A stretch of 64,000 nucleotides of DNA from an uncultured Ruminococcus sp. (GCA_946413815.1 CAMKMD010000001.1:62001-126000), one strand, 5' to 3'; counted from the first letter of the stretch, positions 31,289 to 40,606 are shown. The notes: generated from the letters alone by a model not told the origin. Translations and numbers: made by a program.

Positions 31289-32194
31289 TCATACGTCGAT
31301 ATGACGTCTTGTGCTGATTACGCTTCCCAATGCCCCTGTGAGTGAACCGGCTGCTATATAGCATACGGCCACTGAGAATCTTAGATTTTCAAATGGTATA
31401 AGGCTTCCTACTCCGAAGGCATTCATAAGTGCGCCCTGCTCGGTCATGATCCTGTATACAGCATCATATCCCGCCCAGGTTATGAAGAATGCTCCGGCAC
31501 CCGCAAAGAAGCCGGTAATAAGTCCCTCTACGAAGAATGGGGTACGGATGAACGAATTGGTCGCACCTACGTACTTCATGATCTGGATCTCCTCGCGGCG
31601 TGCGAATACGCTCGCCTTGGTGGTGTTGGAGATCATTATCATGGATACTATTACCAGGGCTACGATGATAGCTCCGGCGATGAGTGATACTACCTTTCTC
31701 AGCTCACGGAGGAACTCTGCGACCTGAGGTGATGAGCTTGCGCTCTGTACTCCCGGGAGCTTTGATATCTCCTCGGTGGTGTACTCGATATAATCGTTAT
31801 CCCATACCGTTACACTGAATCCGTCGGGCATGAAGTCATAACCGTCAATGTAGTTGAAGATCTTCTGGCCCTTGGTTATCTGACTCTGCATACGGTTGAG
31901 AGCCTGCTCCTTGGAAATATACTCTACTCTTTCGACATTCTCGATAGTATAGAGCTTATCCGGGAAGCTGTCCACGTCCTCCTTGGAGGTGGATGGATCC
32001 AGGTATACTGCGATCTCGTTCTGGTCGCCCAGTCCGAGGATCATAGAATTCATATTCAAGTAAAACAGCGCAGATACGCCTACGAGCAGCAGTGATATCA
32101 GCAGCACGCAGAACGTGGCAAACGCCATCATCTTGTTTTTCCAGATGTTTTCGATACCCTGATTGGTAAGGTACCGGAATCCGCTCAGTTTCAT
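31289..32194 (-). CDS. ftsX: Cell division ABC transporter permease-like protein FtsX
   Basis: Integral membrane partner of FtsE that transmits ATP-dependent conformational change to extracellular peptidoglycan hydrolases. The 301-residue protein has four transmembrane segments (about 22-45, 175-200, 225-250, 270-292), with the large periplasmic-type loop (about 46-170) after the first. It overlaps ftsE by four bases (ATGA). The M23 gene downstream is the likely effector. Confidence 0.95.
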   Translation of the reverse strand: MKLSGFRYLTNQGIENIWKNKMMAFATFCVLLISLLLVGVSALFYLNMNSMILGLGDQNEIAVYLDPSTSKEDVDSFPDKLYTIENVERVEYISKEQALNRMQSQITKGQKIFNYIDGYDFMPDGFSVTVWDNDYIEYTTEEISKLPGVQSASSSPQVAEFLRELRKVVSLIAGAIIVALVIVSMIMISNTTKASVFARREEIQIMKYVGATNSFIRTPFFVEGLITGFFAGAGAFFITWAGYDAVYRIMTEQGALMNAFGVGSLIPFENLRFSVAVCYIAAGSLTGALGSVISTRRHIDV

Positions 32195-33078
32195 TTGCTG
32201 CCTCCTTGCTCAGATCCTGCCTGCTCGGTGATCCTCCGCATGACTTCGTTGATAACGTCGTCCTCGGTGGAGTGTGCCGATGAGGCTTCGTAGGATATTC
32301 CCTGCTGCGGGGCAGCTGCCTGAACGGAGCCAGTCTGTTCGAGAGTCTCAGCAAGCAGCTGCTGCTCCTCGAACTGCTCCAGTTCTTCCTGTGTGACCTC
32401 GTCGTTTATTCCGGTGATGACTTCATCGTATACTATCTTACCATCGGTGATATTGATGATACGTCCGCCGAAATGACGTACAAGATCGTGTTCATGAGTG
32501 ACCATCAGTATGGTCGTACCCTGATCGTTGATACCCTTGAGCAGCTCTACGATCTCGTAGGAAAGCTCCGGGTCGATATTTCCGGTAGGCTCGTCGGCAA
32601 TTATGAGCTGCGGGTCGTTTACAAGCGCTCTTGCTATGGCGACACGCTGCTTCTCTCCGCCGGAGAGCTCATCCGGATAGGAATCCGCCTTTGACTGAAG
32701 CCCTACAAGGCTTATAACATACGGTACTCTCTTGCGTATGAACTTGGGCGGTGCGTCGATGACTCTGAGTACGAATGCGATATTCTCGTATACCGTCATG
32801 GACTGGATCAGACGGAAGTCCTGGAATACAAATCCGAGAGTACGGCGGAATTCAGGTATCTTCCTCTGCTTGAGTTTGTTGAGGTTATAGCCGTTGACTG
32901 AGACCTGACCGCTCGTTGCGTCGATCTCCTTCAGCAGCAGTTTGATCATGGTACTTTTTCCCGCACCTGATGAACCTACCACGAAGGCAAAGTCGCCGTC
33001 GTTTATCTTGAGGCTGACGTTGTTGAGAGCGTCAACTCCGCTTGAGTAGGTTACGGATACGTTCTTAAGCTCTACCAA
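32191..33078 (-). CDS. ftsE: Cell division ATP-binding protein FtsE with C-terminal extension
   Basis: ATPase of the FtsEX complex. The 295-residue protein has Walker A (GSSGAGKST, about 36-44), the signature LSGGEKQRVAIARAL and Walker B (LIIADEPTGNID). FtsE is usually 220-230 residues; here about 65 extra residues, rich in Gln and Glu, follow the core. Translation starts at TTG (33078), with AAGGAAGGTG seven bases upstream. The gene overlaps ftsX and follows a PucR/CdaR-like regulator gene by 54 bases. Confidence 0.94.
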   Translation of the reverse strand: MVELKNVSVTYSSGVDALNNVSLKINDGDFAFVVGSSGAGKSTMIKLLLKEIDATSGQVSVNGYNLNKLKQRKIPEFRRTLGFVFQDFRLIQSMTVYENIAFVLRVIDAPPKFIRKRVPYVISLVGLQSKADSYPDELSGGEKQRVAIARALVNDPQLIIADEPTGNIDPELSYEIVELLKGINDQGTTILMVTHEHDLVRHFGGRIINITDGKIVYDEVITGINDEVTQEELEQFEEQQLLAETLEQTGSVQAAAPQQGISYEASSAHSTEDDVINEVMRRITEQAGSEQGGSK

Positions 33079-33132
33079 ATGTTTACACCTTCCTTAGTGA
33101 ATGAGGTGAAGTGAGACAGAAACGCCTCAGGA

Positions 33133-34218
33133 TCAGAACTTCACCGGATTTGCTGACAGGTACTTCTTGACCATAAGGGCGATCTTGAAGATGATAGCGT
33201 GATCGAATTCACGCAGATCAAGACCTGTGAGCTTCTTGATCTTCTCGAGTCTGTACACAAGTGTATTTCTGTGTACGAACAGCTTTCTCGAGGTCTCGGA
33301 AACGTTGAGGTTGTTCTCAAAGAACTTCTGGATAGTGAAGAGCGTCTCGTGATCGAGTGAATCGATGCTGCCTACCTTGAATACCTCATGGAGGAATGTC
33401 TCGCAGAGTGTTGTGGGCAGGTGATAGATGAGACGTGCTATGCCGAGATTGTCATAGCTTACGATGACCTTGTCGGTATCGAATACCTTGCCGACTTCAA
33501 GAGCCATCTGTGCTTCCTTGAAGGAGCGTGCAAGATCCTTTACGCCTACAACAGCAGTACCGATACCAACGTTTACACGGGTATAGAACTCACTGCTGAG
33601 TGTATCAGCGATGGAGCGAGCCAGCTTCTCCAGGTCCTTTGAATCTACCGTGCTCTTCAGCTCTTTAACAAGCACGATATCGCTCTCTGTGATGTTGAAG
33701 ACGAAATCCTTGTTCTTGTCAGGGAACAGGTTCTGGATAACGTCGTACGCGGAAATATCATTAGCGGAAACTATGCGGATAAGGAATACCGCACGGCTGA
33801 TCTCAGCGTTGAAATGAAGTTCTCTTGCCTTGATGACGATATCGCCCGGAAGAACATTATCAAGGATCACGTTCTTGATGAAGTTGTTCCTGTCATACTT
33901 CTCATCGTAATACTGCTTGATATTTGAGAGCGAGATAGCAAGTATGCTCGCATACTTTGCAGCTGCATCATCCACGCCCTCTACGAAAACTGCATAGTCG
34001 GGCTTCACTCTTGAGCCGAAAGGCTTGTAGGTGAAACCGTCACGGATGAAAATATCGTGTGAATCGCTGAGATCGAGTGAAACGAACTCGTTTGTTGTAC
34101 CTACTCTTGTAAGGTCACTGCACGCAATGATTGTTGCGGTCTCATCAACTACACCGATGGTGGCGTCGATGGAATCACGCATCTGATGAACTAAACCCTG
34201 AAATAATCTGTTGGACAT
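33133..34218 (-). CDS. PucR/CdaR-family transcriptional regulator
   Basis: Regulator of 361 residues with an N-terminal sensory domain (about 1-130), a GGDEF-like central domain typical of CdaR (about 135-270), and a C-terminal PucR helix-turn-helix (about 290-355; NLNVSETSRKLFVHRNTLVY). Family members respond to sugar diacids or metabolic signals. ATG 34218 is preferred over 34227: the AGAAGGG site abuts 34227. It is co-oriented with ftsEX, 54 bases upstream, so it may control that unit. The effector is unknown. Confidence 0.82.
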   Translation of the reverse strand: MSNRLFQGLVHQMRDSIDATIGVVDETATIIACSDLTRVGTTNEFVSLDLSDSHDIFIRDGFTYKPFGSRVKPDYAVFVEGVDDAAAKYASILAISLSNIKQYYDEKYDRNNFIKNVILDNVLPGDIVIKARELHFNAEISRAVFLIRIVSANDISAYDVIQNLFPDKNKDFVFNITESDIVLVKELKSTVDSKDLEKLARSIADTLSSEFYTRVNVGIGTAVVGVKDLARSFKEAQMALEVGKVFDTDKVIVSYDNLGIARLIYHLPTTLCETFLHEVFKVGSIDSLDHETLFTIQKFFENNLNVSETSRKLFVHRNTLVYRLEKIKKLTGLDLREFDHAIIFKIALMVKKYLSANPVKF

Positions 34219-34499
34219 AATGTACATCCCTTCTCTTAGAAATTATTTATTTATATTTTTCTGCTGATAGCTTCAAAGAGAATAACAGAAGCTGCGGAGA
34301 GCTGTTACCGCCGCCTCCATTTATTACAGATTGTAACATATATACATGAACAAATCATGAACAAACCGTTAATTTTCTTTGAAAGCCCTGCATAAGTGCT
34401 ATATTTAGCCGTTTTAAATTGGCTGAAATTACAAAACCGGTAAAATTTTTGTAACCGATTCGTAATTTTAGAAGTACTATTTGTAATCTTTACTTACGA
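34219..34499 (-). promoter_or_regulatory. Intergenic region between argS and the PucR-like gene
   Basis: No ORF. On the minus strand two direct copies of TTGTTCATG lie near 34347-34370, just upstream of TATATG/TACAAT -10-like sequences; they may be a regulator site. Nearer argS, an imperfect hairpin with AAATTAC/GTAATTT arms (about 34428-34472) could end the argS transcript, but it lacks a T-run. Confidence 0.45.
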
Positions 34500-36269
34500 T
34501 CACATCTTCTCCGGCTGCTCGATCTTGAGCATGGTGAGAACGTTCCTGATAGCCTGCCTTGCTGCTGCTGACAGAAGGATACGTGCATCCCGCAGCTCCG
34601 GTGTCTCCGCATTCTTTACGCTGCAGGCGTCATAGAAGCGGTGGAAGAGGGTCGCAAGCTCAATGACATAGCGTGTCATCTTTGAAGGATCGTAATTCTT
34701 TGCTGAGAGCCTTACCTCCTCGGGAAGTGAAGCGAGATGACGGATAAGCTCTGTCTCAGCCGGCTCTGTGAGGAGAGTGAAGTCTGCACTCTCCGGTACT
34801 GCTATGCCTTCTGCTTCAAGATTCCTCAGCAGGCTGCATATACGTGCGTGTGCGTACTGTACGTAGTATACAGGATTCTGTGAGGTCTTCTCTACCGCAA
34901 GATCAAGGTCGAACTCGAACTGTGAATTCGCCTCGCGGAGGTTGAAGAAGAATCTTGCTGCATCTATCGGTATCTCATCAAGGAGAGTAACAAGGGTGAT
35001 GGCCTTGCCGCTTCTCTTTGAGAGCTTTACGGTCTCGCCGTTGCGGACGAGACGCACCATCTGCATAAGTACCGCATCAAGCTTTCCGGCGTCTACACCC
35101 AGAGCAGTAAGAGCTGCCTTGAGTCTCGGAACATAGCCGTGATGGTCAGCGCCGAGGATATTTATCGCCTTGTCGAAATTACGTGTGACGAGCTTGTCAT
35201 AGTGGTAGGCGATATCCGGTACGATATAAGTATACAGGCCGTTGCTCCTGCGGAGAACGAAATCCTTGTCGAGTCCGTACTCCGTAGCCCTGAACCAGAT
35301 GGCTCCGTCCTGCTCATAGGCCTTTCCTGCTTCGAGGAGCTTGTCAACAACGAGCTTTGTCTCGTTCCTTTCGTGGATAGTTGACTCCCTGAACCAGTTA
35401 TCGTATACGATACGGTATTTCTTGAGGTCGCGCTCAAGCCCTGCCACATTGAGGGGCAGTGCGTAGGCTACGAGAGCCTTGCTGCGCTCCTCCTCGGATA
35501 CATCCCTGAACTCTGTGCCGTGTGCGCTGTAGAAATTGGCAGCGTGCTCGATGATATCCGTTCCGAGGTAGACATCCTCAGGCATCTCAAAGGCCTGACC
35601 TTCACCGCTCTCGGCGTATATCGCAGCACACAGCTTCTCGGTATCACTGCCGTATTCGCTGAGGTACTGCTGTCCCTTATCGCTGCAGAGCTGCATATAT
35701 CTCAGTGAGAGGGACTTGCCGAACTTCTCTATCTGGTTGCCGGCATCGTTTACATAGAACTCACGCTCTGCATGGAAGCCCGCCCAGTCAAGGACGCTCG
35801 CAAGACAGTCTCCGATGGCTCCGCCTCTTGCGTTGCCGATGTGCATGGGGCCTGTGGGATTTGCTGATACGAATTCCACCAGCACTCTCTTTCCCTGGCC
35901 GTAGTCTATCCTGCCGTAATTATCCTTTTCATCGAGTACACACTGTACTGCATCTGCGAACCACTTCCTGCCGAGGAAGAAGTTCATGAAGCCCGGTCCT
36001 GCTATCTCGCAGCGGTCGAACACCGAGCCCTCAAGCTGGATAGCACCGCATATCAGTTCGGCTATCTTTCTCGGAGGCATCTTCAGTGCTCTCGCACTCA
36101 CCATTGCGGTATTCGCAGCGAAATCGCCGTGTGTTTTGTCTGCCGGTATCTCCACCGCATACTGCGGCAGCGGCTCAGCGGGTATCGCATTCTCTGCCAC
36201 AAGCCTGCCGAGTGCCTCGTTGATAAGTGTGCGCAGCTGCCCGGAAGCAGCATTGATAAGGTCTGCCAT
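34500..36269 (-). CDS. argS: Arginyl-tRNA synthetase
   Basis: Class I synthetase charging tRNA-Arg, 589 residues. It has the N-terminal Add1 domain (about 1-95), HIGH motif as PTGPMHIGNARGGAIGD (about 135), the KLSKRSGKAITL region replacing KMSKS, and the C-terminal DALR anticodon-binding domain ending MLKIEQPEKM. It follows a DUF1934 gene by 25 bases, the same pairing as ywiB-argS in Bacillus. Confidence 0.96.
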   Translation of the reverse strand: MADLINAASGQLRTLINEALGRLVAENAIPAEPLPQYAVEIPADKTHGDFAANTAMVSARALKMPPRKIAELICGAIQLEGSVFDRCEIAGPGFMNFFLGRKWFADAVQCVLDEKDNYGRIDYGQGKRVLVEFVSANPTGPMHIGNARGGAIGDCLASVLDWAGFHAEREFYVNDAGNQIEKFGKSLSLRYMQLCSDKGQQYLSEYGSDTEKLCAAIYAESGEGQAFEMPEDVYLGTDIIEHAANFYSAHGTEFRDVSEEERSKALVAYALPLNVAGLERDLKKYRIVYDNWFRESTIHERNETKLVVDKLLEAGKAYEQDGAIWFRATEYGLDKDFVLRRSNGLYTYIVPDIAYHYDKLVTRNFDKAINILGADHHGYVPRLKAALTALGVDAGKLDAVLMQMVRLVRNGETVKLSKRSGKAITLVTLLDEIPIDAARFFFNLREANSQFEFDLDLAVEKTSQNPVYYVQYAHARICSLLRNLEAEGIAVPESADFTLLTEPAETELIRHLASLPEEVRLSAKNYDPSKMTRYVIELATLFHRFYDACSVKNAETPELRDARILLSAAARQAIRNVLTMLKIEQPEKM

Positions 36270-36294
36270 TGGAATGTTCCTTTCTTTATATATA

Positions 36295-36711
36295 TCAGTT
36301 ATTTATTGTCATTATTATCTCGTTATCCGAAAGATAAGAGGAATTGAGGTCAAGCGTATACTTGAGGTAGAGTTTTCCGTCCTCGGAGAGGGTATTCTCT
36401 ATGGCGTGTGTGTATACGCCTATCTGCATACCTCCGAAGGGAGTCTCATACTGACAGAAATGCTTTCTTCCGGTCTCAAGGGTGAGCACGGAATTTGCCG
36501 TGCCCTTGCGGACGATGGAGGCATATCTGCTGCCGTTCACTGTTATTGTCGTGACAGAGCCCTCAAAGCCAGTAGCGGAGGTGTCCTCGTAGGTGATGAC
36601 ATCGCAGCCGTCACTGGTGGAATACCTCGCACGGGTGAGCAGCTCGCTCTCGTTTTTCTCGTCATCCTGCCACTGTATGCTCGTGAGGGATATCAATACA
36701 TTTTTATCCAA
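36295..36711 (-). CDS. DUF1934 (YwiB-like) beta-barrel protein
   Basis: A 138-residue protein of the DUF1934 family, a small lipocalin-like beta barrel of unknown function. Typical features are the N-terminal VLISLTSIQWQDDEKNESEL, the 'TYEDTSATGFEGSVTTITVN' pattern, and the C-terminal LYLKYTLDLNSSYLSDNEI. It lies directly upstream of argS, as in other Firmicutes, and 22 bases after the ddl homologue. Confidence 0.88.
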   Translation of the reverse strand: MDKNVLISLTSIQWQDDEKNESELLTRARYSTSDGCDVITYEDTSATGFEGSVTTITVNGSRYASIVRKGTANSVLTLETGRKHFCQYETPFGGMQIGVYTHAIENTLSEDGKLYLKYTLDLNSSYLSDNEIIMTINN

Positions 36712-36733
36712 TATTATCTCCTTATTTCCTTGC

Positions 36734-37807
36734 TCAGTATTTCTTTACGGCATTGTCTATAGCCTGTTCCATGAGCATATCCACAAGCTCCGGAAGGGGT
36801 GTGCCGTAATGTGCCATCAGCTTCGGGAGAACGCTGTTGGTGCGGAGTCCGGGAGCTGTGCCTATCTTGTTGAGGATTATCTCGCCGTCATTTGTGAGCA
36901 CAAAGTCTATCCTTGCCATACCGCGGCAGCCGAGTGCCTTGTAGGCGCTGATTGCTATGCTGCGGATATTGTCCTGTATCTCGCCGGGTATCTCTGCGGG
37001 AACTCTCAGATCGTCTCCGGTGGTGCGTCTTACCTCGGTGGGGTCGTACTCCGCATCGGTGGAGAGTATCTCGCCGACGTAGGTGCATTTCGGCTCCTCA
37101 TAGCCGAATACTACTGTCTCGAGCTTGCGGCCGATGAGATGCTTCTCAATGACCACCTTATTGTCATTGGAGAAAGCTACCTTTACCGCATTCAGGAGCT
37201 CGTCATAGCTCCAGGCGATGCTCGTTCCGGCTGTACTGCCGCTCTTGGCAGGCTTTACGAGAAGCGGGAAGCCCATCTTCCTTTCGTACTCATGGCACTT
37301 CTCCTCTATGCTGTTGATATCTCTCTGTGCTATTACACGCCAGTCGGCAGTGCGGATATTGTAATCATCAAGGACCATATGGGTATGGGATTTATCTGTA
37401 CATGAAGCAGATGCAAGAAGTCCGCTGCCGACATAGGGGATACCGGCCATATCAAGGAGGCCCTGTATAGCGCCGTCAGCTCCGAACTTTCCCTGAAGCA
37501 CGGGGAATACCACATCAAGTCTTCTCACGGTAGCCTCACCATCCTCGATGACGATGACTCCGCCGTTTATAGGATCCGGAGAGATGATCGCGGGAGTGCA
37601 GTCACTGTTCTGATCCCAGGTGCCGTCAGCTATCTCATCGGGTGAGCCGGGGAAGTAAAGCCAGCGTCCTTTCTTCGTGATACCAATACATATTATCTCG
37701 TACTTGTCAGTTGGTATATTGCGGATAACGTCAGCCGCAGAGGCGCAGGAGAGCTCATGCTCCCTTGATACTCCGCCGAAGATGACCGCTGCTTTGATCT
37801 TTGCCAT
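36734..37807 (-). CDS. D-alanine--D-alanine ligase homologue with altered metal-binding residues
   Basis: ATP-grasp protein of 357 residues with clear Ddl architecture: FGGVSREHELSCASA (residues 10-24), KPAKSGSTAGTS (185-196), CRGMARIDFVLT (294-305). Several active-site positions differ from Ddl: HG-GEDG is QGKFGADG (105-112); the FYDYxxKY loop is STDAEYDP; and the magnesium-ligand motif NExNT is NKIGT (313-317), losing Glu and Asn. The frame is intact and the ribosome site (AAGGAG) is good. It may use another substrate or lack activity; a canonical ddl would then be elsewhere. First gene of an operon with DUF1934 and argS. Confidence 0.85.
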   Translation of the reverse strand: MAKIKAAVIFGGVSREHELSCASAADVIRNIPTDKYEIICIGITKKGRWLYFPGSPDEIADGTWDQNSDCTPAIISPDPINGGVIVIEDGEATVRRLDVVFPVLQGKFGADGAIQGLLDMAGIPYVGSGLLASASCTDKSHTHMVLDDYNIRTADWRVIAQRDINSIEEKCHEYERKMGFPLLVKPAKSGSTAGTSIAWSYDELLNAVKVAFSNDNKVVIEKHLIGRKLETVVFGYEEPKCTYVGEILSTDAEYDPTEVRRTTGDDLRVPAEIPGEIQDNIRSIAISAYKALGCRGMARIDFVLTNDGEIILNKIGTAPGLRTNSVLPKLMAHYGTPLPELVDMLMEQAIDNAVKKY

Positions 37808-37844
37808 AATGATCTCCTTCTATAGTCAATTTCAATCACTATAC

Positions 37845-37873
37845 ATTTTATCACATTTCACAAAAAACTGCAA
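37845..37873 (-). promoter_or_regulatory. Promoter of the ddl-like/DUF1934/argS operon
   Basis: Minus strand: TTGCAG (37868-37873), 17-bp spacer ending TGTGA, TAAAAT (37845-37850). Confidence 0.7.
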
Positions 37874-37963
37874 GTATTTTTTGCGAAATTGAAAAAACTT
37901 CGCAATGATAGCGCATAGCAAATAATTATCAACACTGCAATTTGTATATTCTGACGAAAACAA

Positions 37964-37995
37964 CAGCTTTCCGGAGTCCGGAAAGCCGTTTTTTC
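37964..37995. terminator. Terminator downstream of the GH31 gene
   Basis: GCTTTCCGGA (37966-37975) pairs with TCCGGAAAGC (37977-37986). The plus-strand tail is six T; the minus-strand tail is GTTGTTTTC. It ends the GH31 transcript read on the minus strand. Confidence 0.7.
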
Positions 37996-38019
37996 TTTGT
38001 GAAAAGTGACGAAGTTATG

Positions 38020-40353
38020 TCAGAGGTACGACTTTTCTGCCACCCTGACCTCAAGTCCCTGTGCGCTTTCTACTGTGAATGAACTGCCTCTGCCGGTCAC
38101 TGTAACATCTGTCACATCTCCGCTGCGTACTGCCCTGATCTCTGCCAGGATCTCTCCGGAAGGATCATACACTACAGTTTCCGCTGTATGTCCGTCAGCC
38201 AGACCATAGATAACTATCTCCATGCCGTCAGCGTAATCATAGACCGCTCTGCCGTCAAACTTTCCGTATACTATTATAGAGTCAGGGCGTGCGTACAGCG
38301 GCATACCGAAGTAGTCATACCTTCGGGTATACCATGTGCCGCCGGAAAGCTCCTCACCGGTCTGTATATCCGTCCATACACCTCCCGCAGGAAGATAGAA
38401 GCTGCATTCGCCGTCTTCGCTGAACACCGGAGCCACAAGCAGGCTGTCGCCCAGCATATACTGAGTATCCACGGTCTGCGCTCCCCTGTCATGGGTAAAG
38501 TCAACCACCATAGCCCTCATCATCGGCACGCCGGTACGGCTCGTCTGCACTGCATTCGCCCAGAGATACGGCATAAGCCGTCCCTTGAGCTCCGTGAAAT
38601 GACGTGTCACCTCGCAGCTCTCCTCGTCGAAATTCCAGGGCACCCTGTAGGAGCTGTTGCCGTGATAGCGGGAATGAGTAGACATAAGGCCGAAGGCCGT
38701 CCAGCGCTTGTAGAGGTCAGGAGTGCCGGTGGATTCAAAGCCGGAGATATCATGTGAGAAGAAGCCGAAGCCCGAAAGGCAGAGCGAAAGGCCTCCCCTG
38801 AGGGTCTCCCACATGGAGGTATACCTGGAGAAACAGTCGCCGCCCCAGTGCACCGGGAATTTCTGACATCCGGCAGTCGCAGAGCGTGCAAAGAGACAGG
38901 CGTTGCCCTTGCCCTTCGTCTCTTCAAGAGCATCATAGACTGTCTTATTATATAAATAGGTATAGTAGTTGTGCATACGGTAGGGGTCGGAGCCGTCACT
39001 GTAAATGACATCCGTCGGGATACGCTCGCCGAAATCAGTCTTTACGGCGTCCACACCCATGCGTACAAGGTTCTTTATCCTCTGGGCGTACCATTCCCTT
39101 GCGCCCTCGTCGGTAAAGTCGATTATCGCCATGCCGGGCTGCCACAGGTCGCACTGGAAGATGCTGCCGTCCTTATTCTTTATAAAGTATCCGTTGGCCG
39201 CACACTCGGCAAAGACCGGCGAGCACTGGCTGATATACGGGTTTATCCAGACGCATATCTTCAGCCCCCTTTTCTTCAGGCGCTTTATCATACCCTCGGG
39301 GTCGGGAAACATCTCCCTGTCCCATTCAAAGCTGCACCAGCTGAATTCCTTCATCCAGAAGCAGTCGAAGTGGAAGACCTCAAGCGGTATCTTTCTCCTC
39401 TCCATCTCGTCAATGAAGGAGGTCACTGTCTCCTCGTCGTAGGAGGTAGTAAAGGAGGTGGAGAGCCAGAGCCCGAAGGACCAGGCAGGAGGAAGCCCGG
39501 GCTTTCCGGTGAGGTCGGTATACAGCGAAAGCACATCGGCTATGGTGTCTCCGCCGAAAATGTAGTACTGAAGCCGCTCACCCGCCACTGAAAAGGCGGT
39601 GCTGTTGACATTTTCCGTGCCGACCTCGAAGGTCACCTTTTCCGGGTGGTCAACGAATACTCCGTAGCCGCGGGAGGAGACATAGAAGGGCACGGACTTG
39701 TAGCTCTGCTCGGTGCAGGTGCCGCCGTCATCGTTCCAGACCTCAACGGTCTGACCGTTCTTGCAGAAGGCCGTGAACTTCTCGCCAAAGCCGTAGATAT
39801 ACTCCCCGACGGACAGTCCCAGCATCTCGCGTATCCAGGTATTGCATCCCTGAGGTTCCTGACGGGCGTAGAACCTGTCCTCGGACATCTCCGCCCGACG
39901 TGCGGCCGCGTGCCAGTTCTCCTCCGTGATAAGAGAGGTAGTCCGCCAGCCGGAGGAGGTAAGAAGCCTGTCATCGTAGAAATAGCTCACCTGCCAGCCA
40001 TCACGCTCCGGACCCGTCTTCATCCTCATCCTGCCGGAGATGAGCTCATAGCCGCCATCGGGGGTCTTCTTCACCACCGGTCTGTATGAAGCATCCCTGT
40101 TAAGGACAAAGCAGGGCTTCTTTGCCGGAGAGCCGCTGAAATGCTCTATAGTGACCTTTATACTGTTCTCAAGCTCGGAGGTAAAGCGCACCGCCAGCAT
40201 CGGGCCTCCGAGGGTCATGCCCCGGTTTTCTATCCACTGAGCGGAAGCGTATACCGTGACCGAAGATCCATCGGCCTCGATACGGTACATCTGTGTTGCA
40301 AAGCTGACCTTATACCCCGGCTTCCACGCCCAGTATCCGTCAGAATATCTCAT
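38020..40353 (-). CDS. GH31 glycoside hydrolase, alpha-xylosidase (YicI-like)
   Basis: Cytoplasmic enzyme releasing alpha-linked xylose (or glucose) from oligosaccharides such as those of xyloglucan. The 777-residue protein has no signal peptide, an N-terminal beta-sandwich (about 1-250), the catalytic barrel (about 255-600) with nucleophile Asp in KTDFGERIP and acid/base Asp in HWGGDCFSRYTSM, and C-terminal beta domains. The KTDFGE and RYTSMWETLRGG segments are characteristic of the YicI subgroup. ATG 40353 is preferred because GAAGGAGG lies eight bases upstream. Specificity is inferred. Its promoter is probably at 40515-40543. Confidence 0.92.
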   Translation of the reverse strand: MRYSDGYWAWKPGYKVSFATQMYRIEADGSSVTVYASAQWIENRGMTLGGPMLAVRFTSELENSIKVTIEHFSGSPAKKPCFVLNRDASYRPVVKKTPDGGYELISGRMRMKTGPERDGWQVSYFYDDRLLTSSGWRTTSLITEENWHAAARRAEMSEDRFYARQEPQGCNTWIREMLGLSVGEYIYGFGEKFTAFCKNGQTVEVWNDDGGTCTEQSYKSVPFYVSSRGYGVFVDHPEKVTFEVGTENVNSTAFSVAGERLQYYIFGGDTIADVLSLYTDLTGKPGLPPAWSFGLWLSTSFTTSYDEETVTSFIDEMERRKIPLEVFHFDCFWMKEFSWCSFEWDREMFPDPEGMIKRLKKRGLKICVWINPYISQCSPVFAECAANGYFIKNKDGSIFQCDLWQPGMAIIDFTDEGAREWYAQRIKNLVRMGVDAVKTDFGERIPTDVIYSDGSDPYRMHNYYTYLYNKTVYDALEETKGKGNACLFARSATAGCQKFPVHWGGDCFSRYTSMWETLRGGLSLCLSGFGFFSHDISGFESTGTPDLYKRWTAFGLMSTHSRYHGNSSYRVPWNFDEESCEVTRHFTELKGRLMPYLWANAVQTSRTGVPMMRAMVVDFTHDRGAQTVDTQYMLGDSLLVAPVFSEDGECSFYLPAGGVWTDIQTGEELSGGTWYTRRYDYFGMPLYARPDSIIVYGKFDGRAVYDYADGMEIVIYGLADGHTAETVVYDPSGEILAEIRAVRSGDVTDVTVTGRGSSFTVESAQGLEVRVAEKSYL

Positions 40354-40405
40354 CGGTTCTGCCTCCTTCTGAATACGCATTAGCAAAATGTTAACTTTTT
40401 GTCTA

Positions 40406-40435
40406 TTGACTAAATACGTGTAAGTATGCTATAAT
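40406..40435 (+). promoter_or_regulatory. Distal plus-strand promoter upstream of the sortase operon
   Basis: TTGACT at 40406-40411, 18-bp spacer, TATAAT at 40430-40435. The RNA would run antisense to the GH31 leader. GTTTC/GAAAC arms enclose a TCTGC-TGAT-GCAGA hairpin (about 40457-40488). Confidence 0.55.
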
Positions 40436-40514
40436 GAAAGTGTTCGGCTGAATGTTGTTTCTTCTGCTGATGCAGATAGACGAAACGCTGTTAATTAATG
40501 ACTTCATCAGATTT

Positions 40515-40543
40515 ATTATATCACATTTCACCAAGTTTTTCAA
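40515..40543 (-). promoter_or_regulatory. GH31 promoter
   Basis: Minus strand: TTGAAA (40538-40543), 17-bp spacer ending TGTGA, TATAAT (40515-40520). It leaves a leader of about 150 nt before the GH31 ATG. Confidence 0.65.
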
Positions 40544-40578
40544 GAGCCGGAAGAAAATGCACTGCTTTTTCCTCTGCC

Positions 40579-40606
40579 TTGACATATACATCCCGCATGG
40601 TATAAT
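40579..40606 (+). promoter_or_regulatory. Proximal promoter of the sortase operon
   Basis: TTGACA at 40579-40584, 16-bp spacer ending ATGG, TATAAT at 40601-40606. Confidence 0.75.
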
